From an uncultured Clostridiaceae bacterium (GTDB lineage Bacteria; Bacillota; Clostridia; Oscillospirales; Ruminococcaceae): 12,803 nucleotides of DNA. The DNA is taken from NCBI GenBank assembly GCA_946411985.1, contig CAMKFY010000023.1, positions 1 through 12,803 on the forward strand. The letters run 5' to 3'. Under the pieces are notes generated by a model. That model was not told the origin of the DNA. It saw only the letters and a program-made list of their open reading frames with translations, and ran no database searches. The position numbers and the translations under genes were made by a program. Within the stretch, counting starts at the first letter, position 1, and every line of letters starts with the position of its first letter. Below are positions 1-7,598 of this stretch, piece by piece.

Positions 1-87
1 ATAAAATAAAGGATGTATAATTTATTTTTATGAGAAAGATTTTAGATGTAAATTTGCAGCGAAGAATTAGGAAAAGAAAGATAAAGG
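1..87 (+). repeat. Direct repeat, copy 1 (5' end of the DUF5711-like gene)
   Basis: Positions 1-87 match 222-308 at every base but one (G at 56, A at 277), an offset of 221 bp. The repeat covers the leader, the start codon and about the first 19 codons of the 251-1384 gene. The left limit is unknown because the window begins inside the repeat. Weaker similarity with small indels seems to continue to about position 120, so this copy may have been longer and has decayed. Confidence 0.95.
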
Positions 88-98
88 GTAGTTATTAA
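30..98 (+). pseudogene. Truncated 5' fragment of the DUF5711-like gene
   Basis: An ATG at position 30 opens a frame identical in protein sequence to the first 19 residues of the gene at 251. It then diverges (Gly-Ser-Tyr) and stops at TAA 96-98, giving a 22-residue basic peptide. The membrane segment and the rest of the protein are missing, although the following bases still resemble the intact copy loosely. The leader before the ATG is the same as in the intact gene, including AAAGGA about 16 nt upstream. The simplest reading is a remnant of a partial tandem duplication. A translated leader peptide that influences the downstream gene is possible but unsupported. Confidence 0.6.
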
Positions 99-190
99 AA
101 TTTTTTGTTTTATGTTGAATTTATAGCGTATTAAGAATTAATAATATTAAATAATGTGTAGTTTTTTAGCTATTAAAATAATATTTTATC

Positions 191-199
191 TGTTAAAAT
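191..199 (+). promoter_or_regulatory. Predicted extended -10 promoter of the DUF5711-like gene
   Basis: TGTTAAAAT fits the extended -10 pattern TGn followed by TAAAAT, five of six matches to TATAAT. No good -35 is seen 16-18 bp upstream, which an extended -10 can tolerate. It lies about 50 bp before the ATG at 251 and just upstream of repeat copy 2. It closely resembles the predicted promoter of the penicillin-binding protein gene (TGTTATAAT). Confidence 0.45.
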
Positions 200-221
200 A
201 GAAAGTGGTTTTATAGGTAAC

Positions 222-308
222 ATAAAATAAAGGATGTATAATTTATTTTTATGAGAAAGATTTTAGATGTAAATTTACAGCGAAGAATTAGGAAAAGAAA
301 GATAAAGG
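222..308 (+). repeat. Direct repeat, copy 2
   Basis: This is the second copy of the 87-bp repeat. It includes the leader, the ATG at 251 and the first 19 codons of the intact gene. It differs from copy 1 only at 277. That difference is synonymous (TTG versus TTA, Leu9). Confidence 0.95.
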
Positions 309-1384
309 AGAAGTATTTTAAAATTTTTCTTTTATTTTTGTTTTTTTTTGCAGTTATGTTTATAATATGGAAACTTTCTTTAGAGAGAATAGTTATTGGT
401 GATAAAAGTTATAATTTCCCTATTTTGTTTTCTGGTGATACAGTTTTAGATTTTGAAAAAACAGATTCTGGGTTTTGTGTGCTTACCAATTGTCAACTAA
501 ATTTTTATTCTAAAGTTGGTGATAAGTTTAAAGACACAGATAGCTTTGCTGTTAAAACGCAAATTAGTAGTTGTGGAGGCCGCGTTTTGTGGTATGAAAA
601 AGATTCCAAAAAATTTAGCATACAAAATAAAAAGGGCAGTTTATTCACAGGCGTTTTAAAAAAAAATATTTTATTTGGTAAAATTAATAAACGTGGTAGC
701 TTTGCATTTGTAACAGAAAGCGAGAATGGGTATTGCGAGTTTTTGGCTTTTAATAGGAAAAGGGAGCAAATTTTTAGGTGGAGTTGCCCAGAAAGCTTAA
801 TAGTAGATTTTGATTTTAATGAGAATGGTGATGGTTGCGTTTTAACCACTGCTAGCGTGGAGTGTGGTAGAATGAAAACTTCTCTGTATGAATTAAATTT
901 TTACAGCAATGAAGAGCTACTAAAAAAAGATATTTTAAAGTGTATGCCCTTTTCAATAAAAAAAGTTGGCGGCGTAACAATATTGGTTTGCGATGTTAAG
1001 GTTTTGTTTTTAGATGTTAACGGTAGCATTTTAAACGAAGTGGAATATTCTAAAAATTTAGAAAATTATGTAATAACAGATAACGGCTACTTTTTAGCTT
1101 ACTTTTCTGGAAAATCTGATAATAGTGATGGTTTGCTAGTTTCTTACGATAAATTTGGCAATAAAATTAACGAAAAAGGAGATTTTGGCGAGAAGATAAG
1201 GAAGATAAAGTGTTATGGTAGAGATGTTATTGCGTTAACCGATAGCTTTGTGTTTCATATGGGTTTAAATTTAAGAGTGTTGGGTAATATTTATAACAAA
1301 TGCGTTGTAGATGACTTTATATATATAAAACCATATTTGTATTACGTTTCAATGAATAAAATAAACAGGTGTTTACTGTTTTAA
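251..1384 (+). CDS. DUF5711-like membrane-anchored protein
   Basis: The protein has 377 residues. It starts with a very basic tail (residues 1-22, rich in Arg and Lys), then one hydrophobic segment at about 23-40, then a long region that should lie outside the membrane. That region is made of short beta-rich stretches with repeated Gly-Asp and Asn-Gly turns, which looks like a beta-propeller-type fold. From overall architecture and the neighbouring cvpA gene I assign it to the DUF5711 group of clostridial proteins; its function is unknown. The ATG at 251 is used although the nearest SD-like stretch (AAAGGA, 229-234) is 16 nt away; a stop at 239-241 blocks any longer frame. The gene carries a T9 run (341-349) in the membrane segment and an A9 run (658-666), both slippage-prone. 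Its stop lies 14 bp before the earliest likely start of cvpA, so the two are probably co-transcribed. Its 5' end is duplicated upstream. Confidence 0.7.
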   Translation: MRKILDVNLQRRIRKRKIKEKYFKIFLLFLFFFAVMFIIWKLSLERIVIGDKSYNFPILFSGDTVLDFEKTDSGFCVLTNCQLNFYSKVGDKFKDTDSFAVKTQISSCGGRVLWYEKDSKKFSIQNKKGSLFTGVLKKNILFGKINKRGSFAFVTESENGYCEFLAFNRKREQIFRWSCPESLIVDFDFNENGDGCVLTTASVECGRMKTSLYELNFYSNEELLKKDILKCMPFSIKKVGGVTILVCDVKVLFLDVNGSILNEVEYSKNLENYVITDNGYFLAYFSGKSDNSDGLLVSYDKFGNKINEKGDFGEKIRKIKCYGRDVIALTDSFVFHMGLNLRVLGNIYNKCVVDDFIYIKPYLYYVSMNKINRCLLF

Positions 1385-1401
1385 AGAGGTGAAAGTTTAT
1401 A
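1384..1401 (+). promoter_or_regulatory. Strong Shine-Dalgarno of cvpA pointing at an AUA codon
   Basis: AAGAGGTGA (1384-1392) is close to the full anti-SD complement. The first ATG of the cvpA frame is 30 nt past the GAGG core, too far for normal initiation. In the same frame, ATA at 1399-1401 lies 9 nt after GAGG, the usual distance. No ATG, GTG or TTG lies between the in-frame TGA (1390-1392) and the ATG at 1420. Either AUA is the start codon or a G at 1401 has become A. Confidence 0.5.
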
Positions 1402-1419
1402 GAATTTGTAGCACCTTAT

Positions 1420-1998
1420 ATGTATGACATTTTAGTTATATTAGTTTTAGCGCATAACGTTTTTTGCTGTTATAAAAATGGTTTTTTTAGAAGTCTAGTG
1501 TCTATTATTAGTTATGTTGTAGGCTTTGTAATATCTCATTTAATGGGCAAATCTTTGCTTAAAAATGTGTTTAAGAGCAGTGTTTTTTCTATTATTGAAG
1601 ACAGCATAAGCCAAACTTCGTGTAACACCCCAATTGGTGTTGCTTTGAATTCTTTTATAGAAAATTCTTTTGGTGGCAGCCTTGCGAAATTATTTACAAC
1701 CAGAGTTGTTTTTGTTTTACTATTTTTTACAATATCTGCTTTTTTTCGTGCTTTTAAAAGTTATATTTTTAAGCTTGCAAGAGCTATAAAGAATATGCCA
1801 GTGCTTGGAGCGTTAGATGGCATTTTGGGCGGGGTTTGCGGTGTGCTTAAGGCATTTTTGTTTTTAATTTTTTTTGCGGTTATTTGTTTTATTTTAATAA
1901 CCTTAACGCAAGATAGTTGGAAATTATTAAATAGTAAGGTTATAAATTCTACATATTTATTTTTTTTATTTTACAAAATAATAAATTTCACAAAATAA
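1420..1998 (+). CDS. cvpA: CvpA family membrane protein
   Basis: The product has 192 residues from the first ATG, or 199 from the better-placed AUA at 1399. CvpA-family proteins are small inner-membrane proteins named after colicin V production; their biochemical role is still unclear and they are often linked to envelope stress. Visible features are hydrophobic segments at about 3-18, 25-42, 93-111 and 132-160. Two family-like motifs are also present: YKNGFFRSLV after the first segment, matching the usual G-Y-x-R-G-F pattern loosely, and PVLGALDGILGGVCG before the last. The length is normal for the family. It follows the DUF5711-like gene closely and is probably in the same transcript. The 5' end should be read as uncertain, since seven more residues (ending in ...EFVAPY before Met) would make a plausible N terminus. 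Confidence 0.8.
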   Translation: MYDILVILVLAHNVFCCYKNGFFRSLVSIISYVVGFVISHLMGKSLLKNVFKSSVFSIIEDSISQTSCNTPIGVALNSFIENSFGGSLAKLFTTRVVFVLLFFTISAFFRAFKSYIFKLARAIKNMPVLGALDGILGGVCGVLKAFLFLIFFAVICFILITLTQDSWKLLNSKVINSTYLFFLFYKIINFTK

Positions 1999-2102
1999 TT
2001 ATATTTTATTTAATGTTAAATAAATACATATTTCACGGCATTTTTGACTATAATAAGTAATAATGTTTTATAAATAATTTGTAATTTGTTTACATAATAC
2101 TC

Positions 2103-2131
2103 TTGCAAAATTTTTTACAATGTAGGATAAT
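2103..2131 (+). promoter_or_regulatory. Predicted sigma-A promoter of the clpE-like gene
   Basis: TTGCAA (2103-2108) and GATAAT (2126-2131) are separated by 17 bp, with four and five of six consensus matches. The site is about 67 bp upstream of the ATG at 2198. I see no CIRCE repeat and no CtsR-type GGTCAAA direct repeat near it, so heat-shock control by these known repressors is not supported. A second candidate -35, TTGACT (2044-2049), has only poor -10 partners. Confidence 0.45.
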
Positions 2132-2197
2132 TGTTTTGTGTATTTTACTTGTGAAGGATTTTATTTAATAATTATTAATAAATAAAGGAGATTATGT

Positions 2198-4471
2198 ATG
2201 CGCTGCAGCAGATGTAAAAAAAGATTAGCAGTTATTTTTGTTAGTAGGGAAGTAAACGGTAAGCCCACCACGGAGGGGCTTTGCCTTGCCTGCGCCAAAG
2301 AGCTTAAAATACCGCGAATAGATGAAATAGCGAGTAAAACAGGAATGGGAGACTTGGAAAATATGGGGAACCAGCTTATGGGCATGTTTGGCGGAGACGG
2401 ATTGGAGCCTGCTGGAGGTGGATTTATGAACCCTTTTATGCCCGATTTTGCTAGTGGTTTTAAAAATAGAGATAGGTTCTCAAGAGAAGATTCTGGCGTA
2501 GGCAAAGATGGCGCTAAGAAGGATAGGTCTAAATATAGATATGTGGAAAGTTTTGGTTTGAATTTAACACAAAAAGCCAGACAGAACAAACTAGATAGGG
2601 TTATTGGCAGAGAGAAAGAAATTTATAGGGTTGTTCAGATACTTTCTAGGCGCACAAAAAATAATCCGTGCCTTATTGGCGAGCCTGGTGTTGGGAAAAC
2701 TGCCATAGCAGAGGGCATAGCACAAAGAATAGCAAGCAAACAGGTTCCCTATAGGCTTTTAGATAAAGAGATATATTTAATAGATATGACTGCATTAATA
2801 GCTGGTACGCAATTTAGGGGTCAGTTTGAAAGCAGGGTTAAAGGCCTAATAGCTGAAATAAAAAAAGCTGGTAATATAATACCTTTCATAGACGAAGTGC
2901 ACACTTTAATAGGCACTGGTGACTCTGAAGGTTCTATGAGTGCCGCTAACATATTAAAACCTGCCTTGTCGCGTGGTGAAATACAGCTAATTGGGGCTAC
3001 CACATTTGACGAATATAGGAAATATATAGAAAATGATTCCGCATTAGAGCGTAGGTTTCAGCCTGTGTCTGTTAACGAGCCAAATATTGAAGATAGCATA
3101 ACAATATTAAAAGGGATTAAATCATATTATGAAGAATATCATAGAGTTAAAATAACGGATAAAATAGTGTGCGACGCTGTTAATTTTTCTGAGAAATATA
3201 TAACCGACAGATTCTTACCAGATAAAGCAATAGACCTTTTAGACGAATCTTGTGTTTGTAGAGCACTTAGAAGCGAAGAAATAGGTAAATATGAAAAATT
3301 AATAGATAAACGAAAAGACCTACTACAAAAAGAGAAGAATTTGGAAGAAGAGGTAGCAAAGTTTGAAGAGTCGGATTGCGATGCACAGGATAAGGTTAAA
3401 AAATATGAAGAAATAGCAAAGTTGAAAGAGGAAACAGACAAAATTGATAAGGAAATGCTTGATTGCGAAGAGAAAATTTCTAAAGTGTATGTAGAATTTC
3501 AAGATTTGTGTAGAGTAGTTGAACTAAACACAGGCATACCGGCGTCTAAAATACAAAAAGATGAAATGGAAAAGCTTGCGAGCTTAGAAACGCATTTAAA
3601 TAGCAGTATTATTGGGCAGAGTGCGGCAATAGCGTTGGTTACAAAGGCGGTGAAAAGGCACAGGGTAGGCATTAACACAAAAGATCGCCCAACGTCATTT
3701 ATATTTGTGGGCTCCACTGGGGTGGGGAAAACTGAGCTTGTTAAGGTGCTTTCCGATGTTTTATTTGATGGTGTAGATAATTTAATTCGCGTAGATATGT
3801 CTGAATATATGGAAAAGCATGCTGTATCTAGGCTTACTGGTTCGCCTCCTGGCTATGTTGGCTATGATGATGCTGGCCAGCTAACGGAAAAGGTGCGCAG
3901 GCGGCCGTATTCTATAGTTCTTTTTGATGAAATTGAAAAAGCGCACCCAGACGTTATGAATATTTTATTGCAAATATTAGATGAAGGCAAAGTAACCGAT
4001 TCACATGGCAGAGTAGTGAATTTTAAAAACACAATAATAATAATGACCTCCAATGCAGGCAGCGGAGATAGCTCTGGGGTTATGGGTTTTAATAAAACAT
4101 CTAATGAATTGGAAGCGCAAAAGGCGAAAAAAGCGTTAGAAAGGTTTTTAAGGCCAGAATTTGTAGCTCGTGTTGGAGAAATAGTAGTGTTTAATAGGCT
4201 TACTATAGACAACTTAAAAGAAATAACGCGTTTACGATTAGAAGAGCTGAGGAATTCTTTATTAGCTAAAAAGGGCATAGATTTTGTTTATGACGATAAG
4301 CTTATAGATTGTATAGTGGCGCCTTTAATACACGGCAAGTATGGAGCTCGCGATATTGAGCGCCAGATACGAATTAAGGTGGAAGATTCTATAGTAGATT
4401 TGATGTTGCAAAATAGTGCGTTGGAAAAGGTAAGCGTTACGGCAAAAGAGGGGGACGTTGTTTTATGTTAG
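2198..4471 (+). CDS. clpE: ClpE-type AAA+ unfoldase (Clp protease ATP-binding subunit)
   Basis: This 757-residue protein is a two-ring Hsp100 unfoldase that should feed proteins to ClpP in the cytoplasm. It opens with a four-cysteine zinc finger (C3, C6, C29, C32) in place of the ClpC N domain, as in ClpE. A Met/Gly/Phe-rich linker (about 45-105) follows. The first AAA+ module has Walker A GEPGVGKT (161-168), an aromatic pore residue F206 and Walker B Asp232-Glu233. A charged coiled-coil middle region (about 364-430) resembles a degenerate UVR motif. The second module has Walker A GSTGVGKT (505-512), the GYVG pore loop and Walker B Asp577-Glu578. Residues 628-631 (VMGF) fit the ClpP-docking loop (usually IGF or LGF). 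AAAGGAG (2184-2190) is 7 nt before the start. The ATG at 2194 is out of frame and stops quickly. The middle region and linker are longer than I expect for Bacillus ClpE. The gene has its own promoter and terminator. Confidence 0.88.
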   Translation: MRCSRCKKRLAVIFVSREVNGKPTTEGLCLACAKELKIPRIDEIASKTGMGDLENMGNQLMGMFGGDGLEPAGGGFMNPFMPDFASGFKNRDRFSREDSGVGKDGAKKDRSKYRYVESFGLNLTQKARQNKLDRVIGREKEIYRVVQILSRRTKNNPCLIGEPGVGKTAIAEGIAQRIASKQVPYRLLDKEIYLIDMTALIAGTQFRGQFESRVKGLIAEIKKAGNIIPFIDEVHTLIGTGDSEGSMSAANILKPALSRGEIQLIGATTFDEYRKYIENDSALERRFQPVSVNEPNIEDSITILKGIKSYYEEYHRVKITDKIVCDAVNFSEKYITDRFLPDKAIDLLDESCVCRALRSEEIGKYEKLIDKRKDLLQKEKNLEEEVAKFEESDCDAQDKVKKYEEIAKLKEETDKIDKEMLDCEEKISKVYVEFQDLCRVVELNTGIPASKIQKDEMEKLASLETHLNSSIIGQSAAIALVTKAVKRHRVGINTKDRPTSFIFVGSTGVGKTELVKVLSDVLFDGVDNLIRVDMSEYMEKHAVSRLTGSPPGYVGYDDAGQLTEKVRRRPYSIVLFDEIEKAHPDVMNILLQILDEGKVTDSHGRVVNFKNTIIIMTSNAGSGDSSGVMGFNKTSNELEAQKAKKALERFLRPEFVARVGEIVVFNRLTIDNLKEITRLRLEELRNSLLAKKGIDFVYDDKLIDCIVAPLIHGKYGARDIERQIRIKVEDSIVDLMLQNSALEKVSVTAKEGDVVLC

Positions 4472-4548
4472 CTTTAAATTGCGTGCTTGTTGGCATTATT
4501 GGGGTGTAGTTTTAAGCTTTTAGTATGAAATTTAAATTGTTAAAAATT

Positions 4549-4576
4549 GCGTCTAAATATTTTTAGGCGCTTTTTT
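4549..4576 (+). terminator. Intrinsic terminator after the clpE-like gene
   Basis: GCGTCTAAA (4549-4557) pairs with TTTAGGCGC (4562-4570) through nine base pairs, one of them G-U, with a 4-nt loop. A run of six T follows (4571-4576). An A run upstream could extend the stem. It sits about 80 bp after the clpE-like stop and just before the next promoter. Confidence 0.88.
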
Positions 4577-4594
4577 ATTTAAATTTTAATTTTA

Positions 4595-4603
4595 TGTTAT
4601 AAT
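4595..4603 (+). promoter_or_regulatory. Extended -10 promoter of the PBP gene
   Basis: TGTTATAAT is a perfect extended -10 (TGn plus TATAAT). The -35 region, 17 bp upstream, is poor (TTATTT). It lies directly after the terminator of the preceding gene and about 75 bp before the start of the PBP gene, so that gene is probably transcribed alone. Confidence 0.65.
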
Positions 4604-4678
4604 GCCAATATATATTATATTTTTAAATTAAATTTATTGTTTATATTATATCTAATTGTCCGGAGGTTTTTAAAATCT

Positions 4679-6841
4679 ATGAAAAAAGATAACCTAGATA
4701 TATATAGAAATTCATATAGAAAACGTGATAGAAAAGATATTAAAAATATTAAAAGCTATAAAAAAATTCCAAAAATTTTAAAACTTATAGGTAAAATTTT
4801 TGTATGCCTTACCCTTCTATCTATAATTGCACTTAGCGTAGTTGTAACTGCGCTTACTGTTTATGTTATGAAAGCGCGTGAAACTGAGTGTGATATAAGC
4901 TTAGAACGAGAGAATATAGAAGGCAACGAGTTTACTGTTGTGTATGGTAAAAACAGGGAAGGTAAAGATGAACGGCTATCTGTTATAGGCTCTGGTGTGC
5001 GCAGAATTTGGGCGAATATAACAGAGGTGCCAAACCATGTTAAAAATGCGTTTATAGCTTTAGAAGATAGGAAATTTTATGAGCATGATGGCGTAGATTT
5101 TTGGCGCACTTTTGGCGCTTTTTTAAATATGTTTTTACATTTTTGGAGCAGGAAGCAAGGCGGTTCTACAATAACCCAGCAGCTATTAAAAAATGTAACA
5201 GGTGATAGAGCTGTTACAATAAGCAGGAAAATTAAAGAGATATTTAAAGCTTTCATGTTGGAACGAAAATATAGCAAAGACCAAATATTGCAAGCTTATT
5301 TAAACATTATTCATGTTGGCGGTGATAATGGTAATTTTGCTGGAGTTAAAACTGCGGCACGTTTATATTTTAATAAAGATATAAAAGATATTAGCATAGC
5401 AGAAGGCGCATGCCTTGCATCATTAGTGCAAAACCCTAAAAAATATGATATGATAAAAAATCCAACAAAAATATTAGACCGCAGAAATTACACGTTAAGG
5501 TGTATGTATGATATGGGCTCTATAACAAAGCAGCAGTTTGAAGCTGCAAAGCGTTCTCCTATTGTTGTAAATCGCGGTGATATATCACATATTAAAAGTA
5601 ACTATCAGAGTTATTTTGTAGACGCTGCTTTAAATCAACTTGCGTCTGAGTATATGAAATTGAAAAATATAAAAAGTTGGAGTGCAGCGAACAGGCAAAT
5701 TAAAAGTAATGGGTTTAGGGTATACACCACTATAGATAACGAAATGCAGCAGAAGCTTGAGAAGATATACGAAAATTTAAAATTTAAGAATATGCGGTCG
5801 GCATTTGTAATTTTAAATTTGCATGGTGATATGATAGCTTGTGTTGGCGGGCTTGGCAAAAAGCCGTTAGGTGACAGGGCAACGCTTAACTATGCTACGA
5901 GCTCAGAATCTTTAATAGGCCCCGGCTCTACACTAAAACCGTTTATTTATGCGGATTTTATAGAGAAAAATCGTATAACATATTCTTCAATATTTAAAGA
6001 TTCGCCGTTTAAAATGGTGCAGGGCAAGCCGTGGCCTGAAAATAATGATAACAAACATTCAGACGGCATGGTAACTGTTAAATATGCCATAGAAAAATCT
6101 TTAAATACTGTGCCAACTAAGTTATTACACGATGTAGGCGTTGAAGGCATTGCTAATATTTGTGATTTTTTGAAAAACACACTCAGAATATCTACAATAG
6201 TTAGCCCCAAATCTGCGCATAATGGCACGTTTGAAACTAGTGCTATGGCTATGGGCTCGTTAACTAAAGGGGTTATATTGAGTGAGCTTGTTAATGCTTT
6301 CCAAATATTTGCTAATGGCGGGAGGTTTACGCCACTTACAACGCTAGATAAGGTTTTGAATATGTCTGGAGAAGATATATTCAATTTTCGCAGAGTAAAT
6401 ATACGTGCCATTTCGCCAGACACCTGTGGAGTTATGAATAGGCTTTTAAGAAATGTTGTTTTAAATGGTGGCACGGGCGTATCAGCTAATTTAGACGCAA
6501 AATCTATACCTGTGTGCGGTAAAACAGGCACTAGTAATGACGGCAAGAATAGACTTTTTATAGGTTGCACTCCAAATTATGTGGCAGGCATTTGGTTTGG
6601 CAGCACAAATGGTAGGCCTATAGCTAAAAATGCTGTTAACGTGTCTAAGCTTTGGGGTGATATTATGAGTAAACTTTTAGAGAAAGATAAAGTAGCGCAC
6701 GATTTCCCGTTTGTGGCAGCTAAAGAGCAAGTTTATTGCGCCGATAGCGGGCTTTTGGCAAACCCTTCATGCCCTAAAAAAGAGAAAGGTTATTATAAAA
6801 GAGATAACTATTTAACTATGCCGTGCAATCTGCATAGATAG
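4679..6841 (+). CDS. Class A penicillin-binding protein, PBP1A type
   Basis: This 720-residue bifunctional enzyme polymerises lipid II glycan strands and cross-links peptidoglycan outside the membrane. A basic cytoplasmic tail (1-39, about 15 Lys/Arg) precedes one membrane helix (about 40-63). The glycosyltransferase (GT51) domain shows its catalytic EDRKFYEHDG motif with Glu129, GGSTITQQ (161-168), and the conserved RKIKE and LNI motifs. The transpeptidase domain has all three active-site motifs: STLK with Ser417, SLN (474-476) and KTG (615-617). The C terminus has a short Cys-containing tail (CADSGLLANPSC) common in clostridial PBPs. I chose ATG 4679. A longer frame from TTG 4637 would swallow the SD CGGAGG (4661-4666), which is 12 nt before the ATG, longer than usual. 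Its product would be the housekeeping PBP1A equivalent. The exact gene name (ponA or pbpA) cannot be fixed from sequence alone. Confidence 0.93.
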   Translation: MKKDNLDIYRNSYRKRDRKDIKNIKSYKKIPKILKLIGKIFVCLTLLSIIALSVVVTALTVYVMKARETECDISLERENIEGNEFTVVYGKNREGKDERLSVIGSGVRRIWANITEVPNHVKNAFIALEDRKFYEHDGVDFWRTFGAFLNMFLHFWSRKQGGSTITQQLLKNVTGDRAVTISRKIKEIFKAFMLERKYSKDQILQAYLNIIHVGGDNGNFAGVKTAARLYFNKDIKDISIAEGACLASLVQNPKKYDMIKNPTKILDRRNYTLRCMYDMGSITKQQFEAAKRSPIVVNRGDISHIKSNYQSYFVDAALNQLASEYMKLKNIKSWSAANRQIKSNGFRVYTTIDNEMQQKLEKIYENLKFKNMRSAFVILNLHGDMIACVGGLGKKPLGDRATLNYATSSESLIGPGSTLKPFIYADFIEKNRITYSSIFKDSPFKMVQGKPWPENNDNKHSDGMVTVKYAIEKSLNTVPTKLLHDVGVEGIANICDFLKNTLRISTIVSPKSAHNGTFETSAMAMGSLTKGVILSELVNAFQIFANGGRFTPLTTLDKVLNMSGEDIFNFRRVNIRAISPDTCGVMNRLLRNVVLNGGTGVSANLDAKSIPVCGKTGTSNDGKNRLFIGCTPNYVAGIWFGSTNGRPIAKNAVNVSKLWGDIMSKLLEKDKVAHDFPFVAAKEQVYCADSGLLANPSCPKKEKGYYKRDNYLTMPCNLHR

Positions 6842-6910
6842 TATTAATGTTTAACTTAGTTATTATTCTGTAAATTGTAGCGTGTTTATTTGTTTCTTAA
6901 TTAAATACAT

Positions 6911-6943
6911 AAAAAAAATACATACTATAAATGGTATGTATTT
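6911..6943. terminator. Bidirectional terminator between the PBP gene and the ATPase operon
   Basis: A perfect 10-bp stem pairs 6916-6925 with 6934-6943 around an 8-nt loop. Read on the - strand, the stem leads straight into eight U residues (complement of the A run 6911-6918), a strong ending for the ATPase operon, 10 bp after the ntpD stop. On the + strand the stem is followed by a weaker T-rich stretch, which may also end the PBP transcript. The rest of 6842-6952 holds nothing else I recognise. Confidence 0.82.
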
Positions 6944-6952
6944 ATAATTTTA

Positions 6953-7561
6953 TTAAGCTTTAGTGTTTTTTATAGTTTTTAACCTGCCAAACTCTTCACG
7001 TTCTTTCTCTTCTAGCGCATTCTCTATATATTTTATATTCTCGCTTATTTTAGGTATAACTATATTTTTAAGAGCATTTGCACGCGTTTTGGTTTTTTTA
7101 ATTTCTTTGGCTAAAAGATATAAACTATTCTCTATTTCAGCTAATATTACTGCTACTTCCTTAACTTTATTAAAACATATATATGCAATATCTAGCTTAG
7201 AATTTGTTTTTAATACACCATAATCTTTGCCTTTAATAGAAGTTTTAAGCGTTACTTTGGGTATTGAAAGGCCCATTATGCTTTTATATTTAACATGCAC
7301 GCCAGTTTCCACTTCAACGCTGTTAGCTACAAAATCGCACAAACCCAATGTTATGTTTGCAGCTTTTAAAGATTCATATGCTTTATTAAATGTGTTTTTT
7401 ATCTCCTGCCTTATTGTTTTAGACACTTCCACAAGCGGCATCATTTCCCTTAGCAGTATGTTTCTTTTTCTGTCCATTAAATCGTAGCCCAACATAGCGA
7501 GGCTCAAAGACTTTTTTAAATTTATAAGATTTCCTTTAGTTGGAGATAGCGAAGGATCCAT
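6953..7561 (-). CDS. ntpD: V-type ATPase subunit D (central shaft)
   Basis: This 202-residue protein is the rotating central axle of the V1 head, a long antiparallel coiled coil that turns inside the A3B3 ring. The family pattern is clear. The N terminus reads PTKGNLINLKKSL followed by GYDLMDRKRNILLREMM. The C terminus has LAKEIKKTKTRANALKNIVI followed by the IKYIENALEEKERE helix. The length is normal. AAGGGG (complement of 7570-7575) lies 8 nt before the ATG. It is the last gene of the operon, ending just before a strong terminator. It is separated from ntpB by 93 bp containing a large hairpin, the widest gap in the operon. Confidence 0.93.
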   Translation of the reverse strand: MDPSLSPTKGNLINLKKSLSLAMLGYDLMDRKRNILLREMMPLVEVSKTIRQEIKNTFNKAYESLKAANITLGLCDFVANSVEVETGVHVKYKSIMGLSIPKVTLKTSIKGKDYGVLKTNSKLDIAYICFNKVKEVAVILAEIENSLYLLAKEIKKTKTRANALKNIVIPKISENIKYIENALEEKEREEFGRLKTIKNTKA

Positions 7562-7598
7562 ATGAAATTCCCCTTACAAAATTTTTTATTTCACGTTG

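Noticed and set aside
234..254. Six-codon mini-ORF whose stop overlaps the ATG at 251
   Set aside because: Its ATG overlaps the only SD-like bases (AAAGGA), so it could not be initiated well. It is probably chance.
2005..2024. Perfect 9-bp inverted repeat after cvpA, possible terminator
   Set aside because: It consists of A and T only, has a 2-nt loop and no T run after it. In such AT-rich DNA this can arise by chance.
1999..2197. CIRCE or CtsR operator before the clpE-like gene
   Set aside because: Neither the TTAGCACTC inverted repeat nor a GGTCAAA direct repeat is present in the region.
4637..4678. TTG start for the PBP gene giving 14 more residues
   Set aside because: The SD sequence CGGAGG would then lie inside the coding region, and no SD precedes the TTG. 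The ATG at 4679 fits the usual basic N terminus.
5947..6570. Long open frame on the - strand opposite the PBP gene (207 codons)
   Set aside because: It is antisense to the conserved transpeptidase motifs, resembles no family and has no clear start signal. I consider it a shadow of the real gene.
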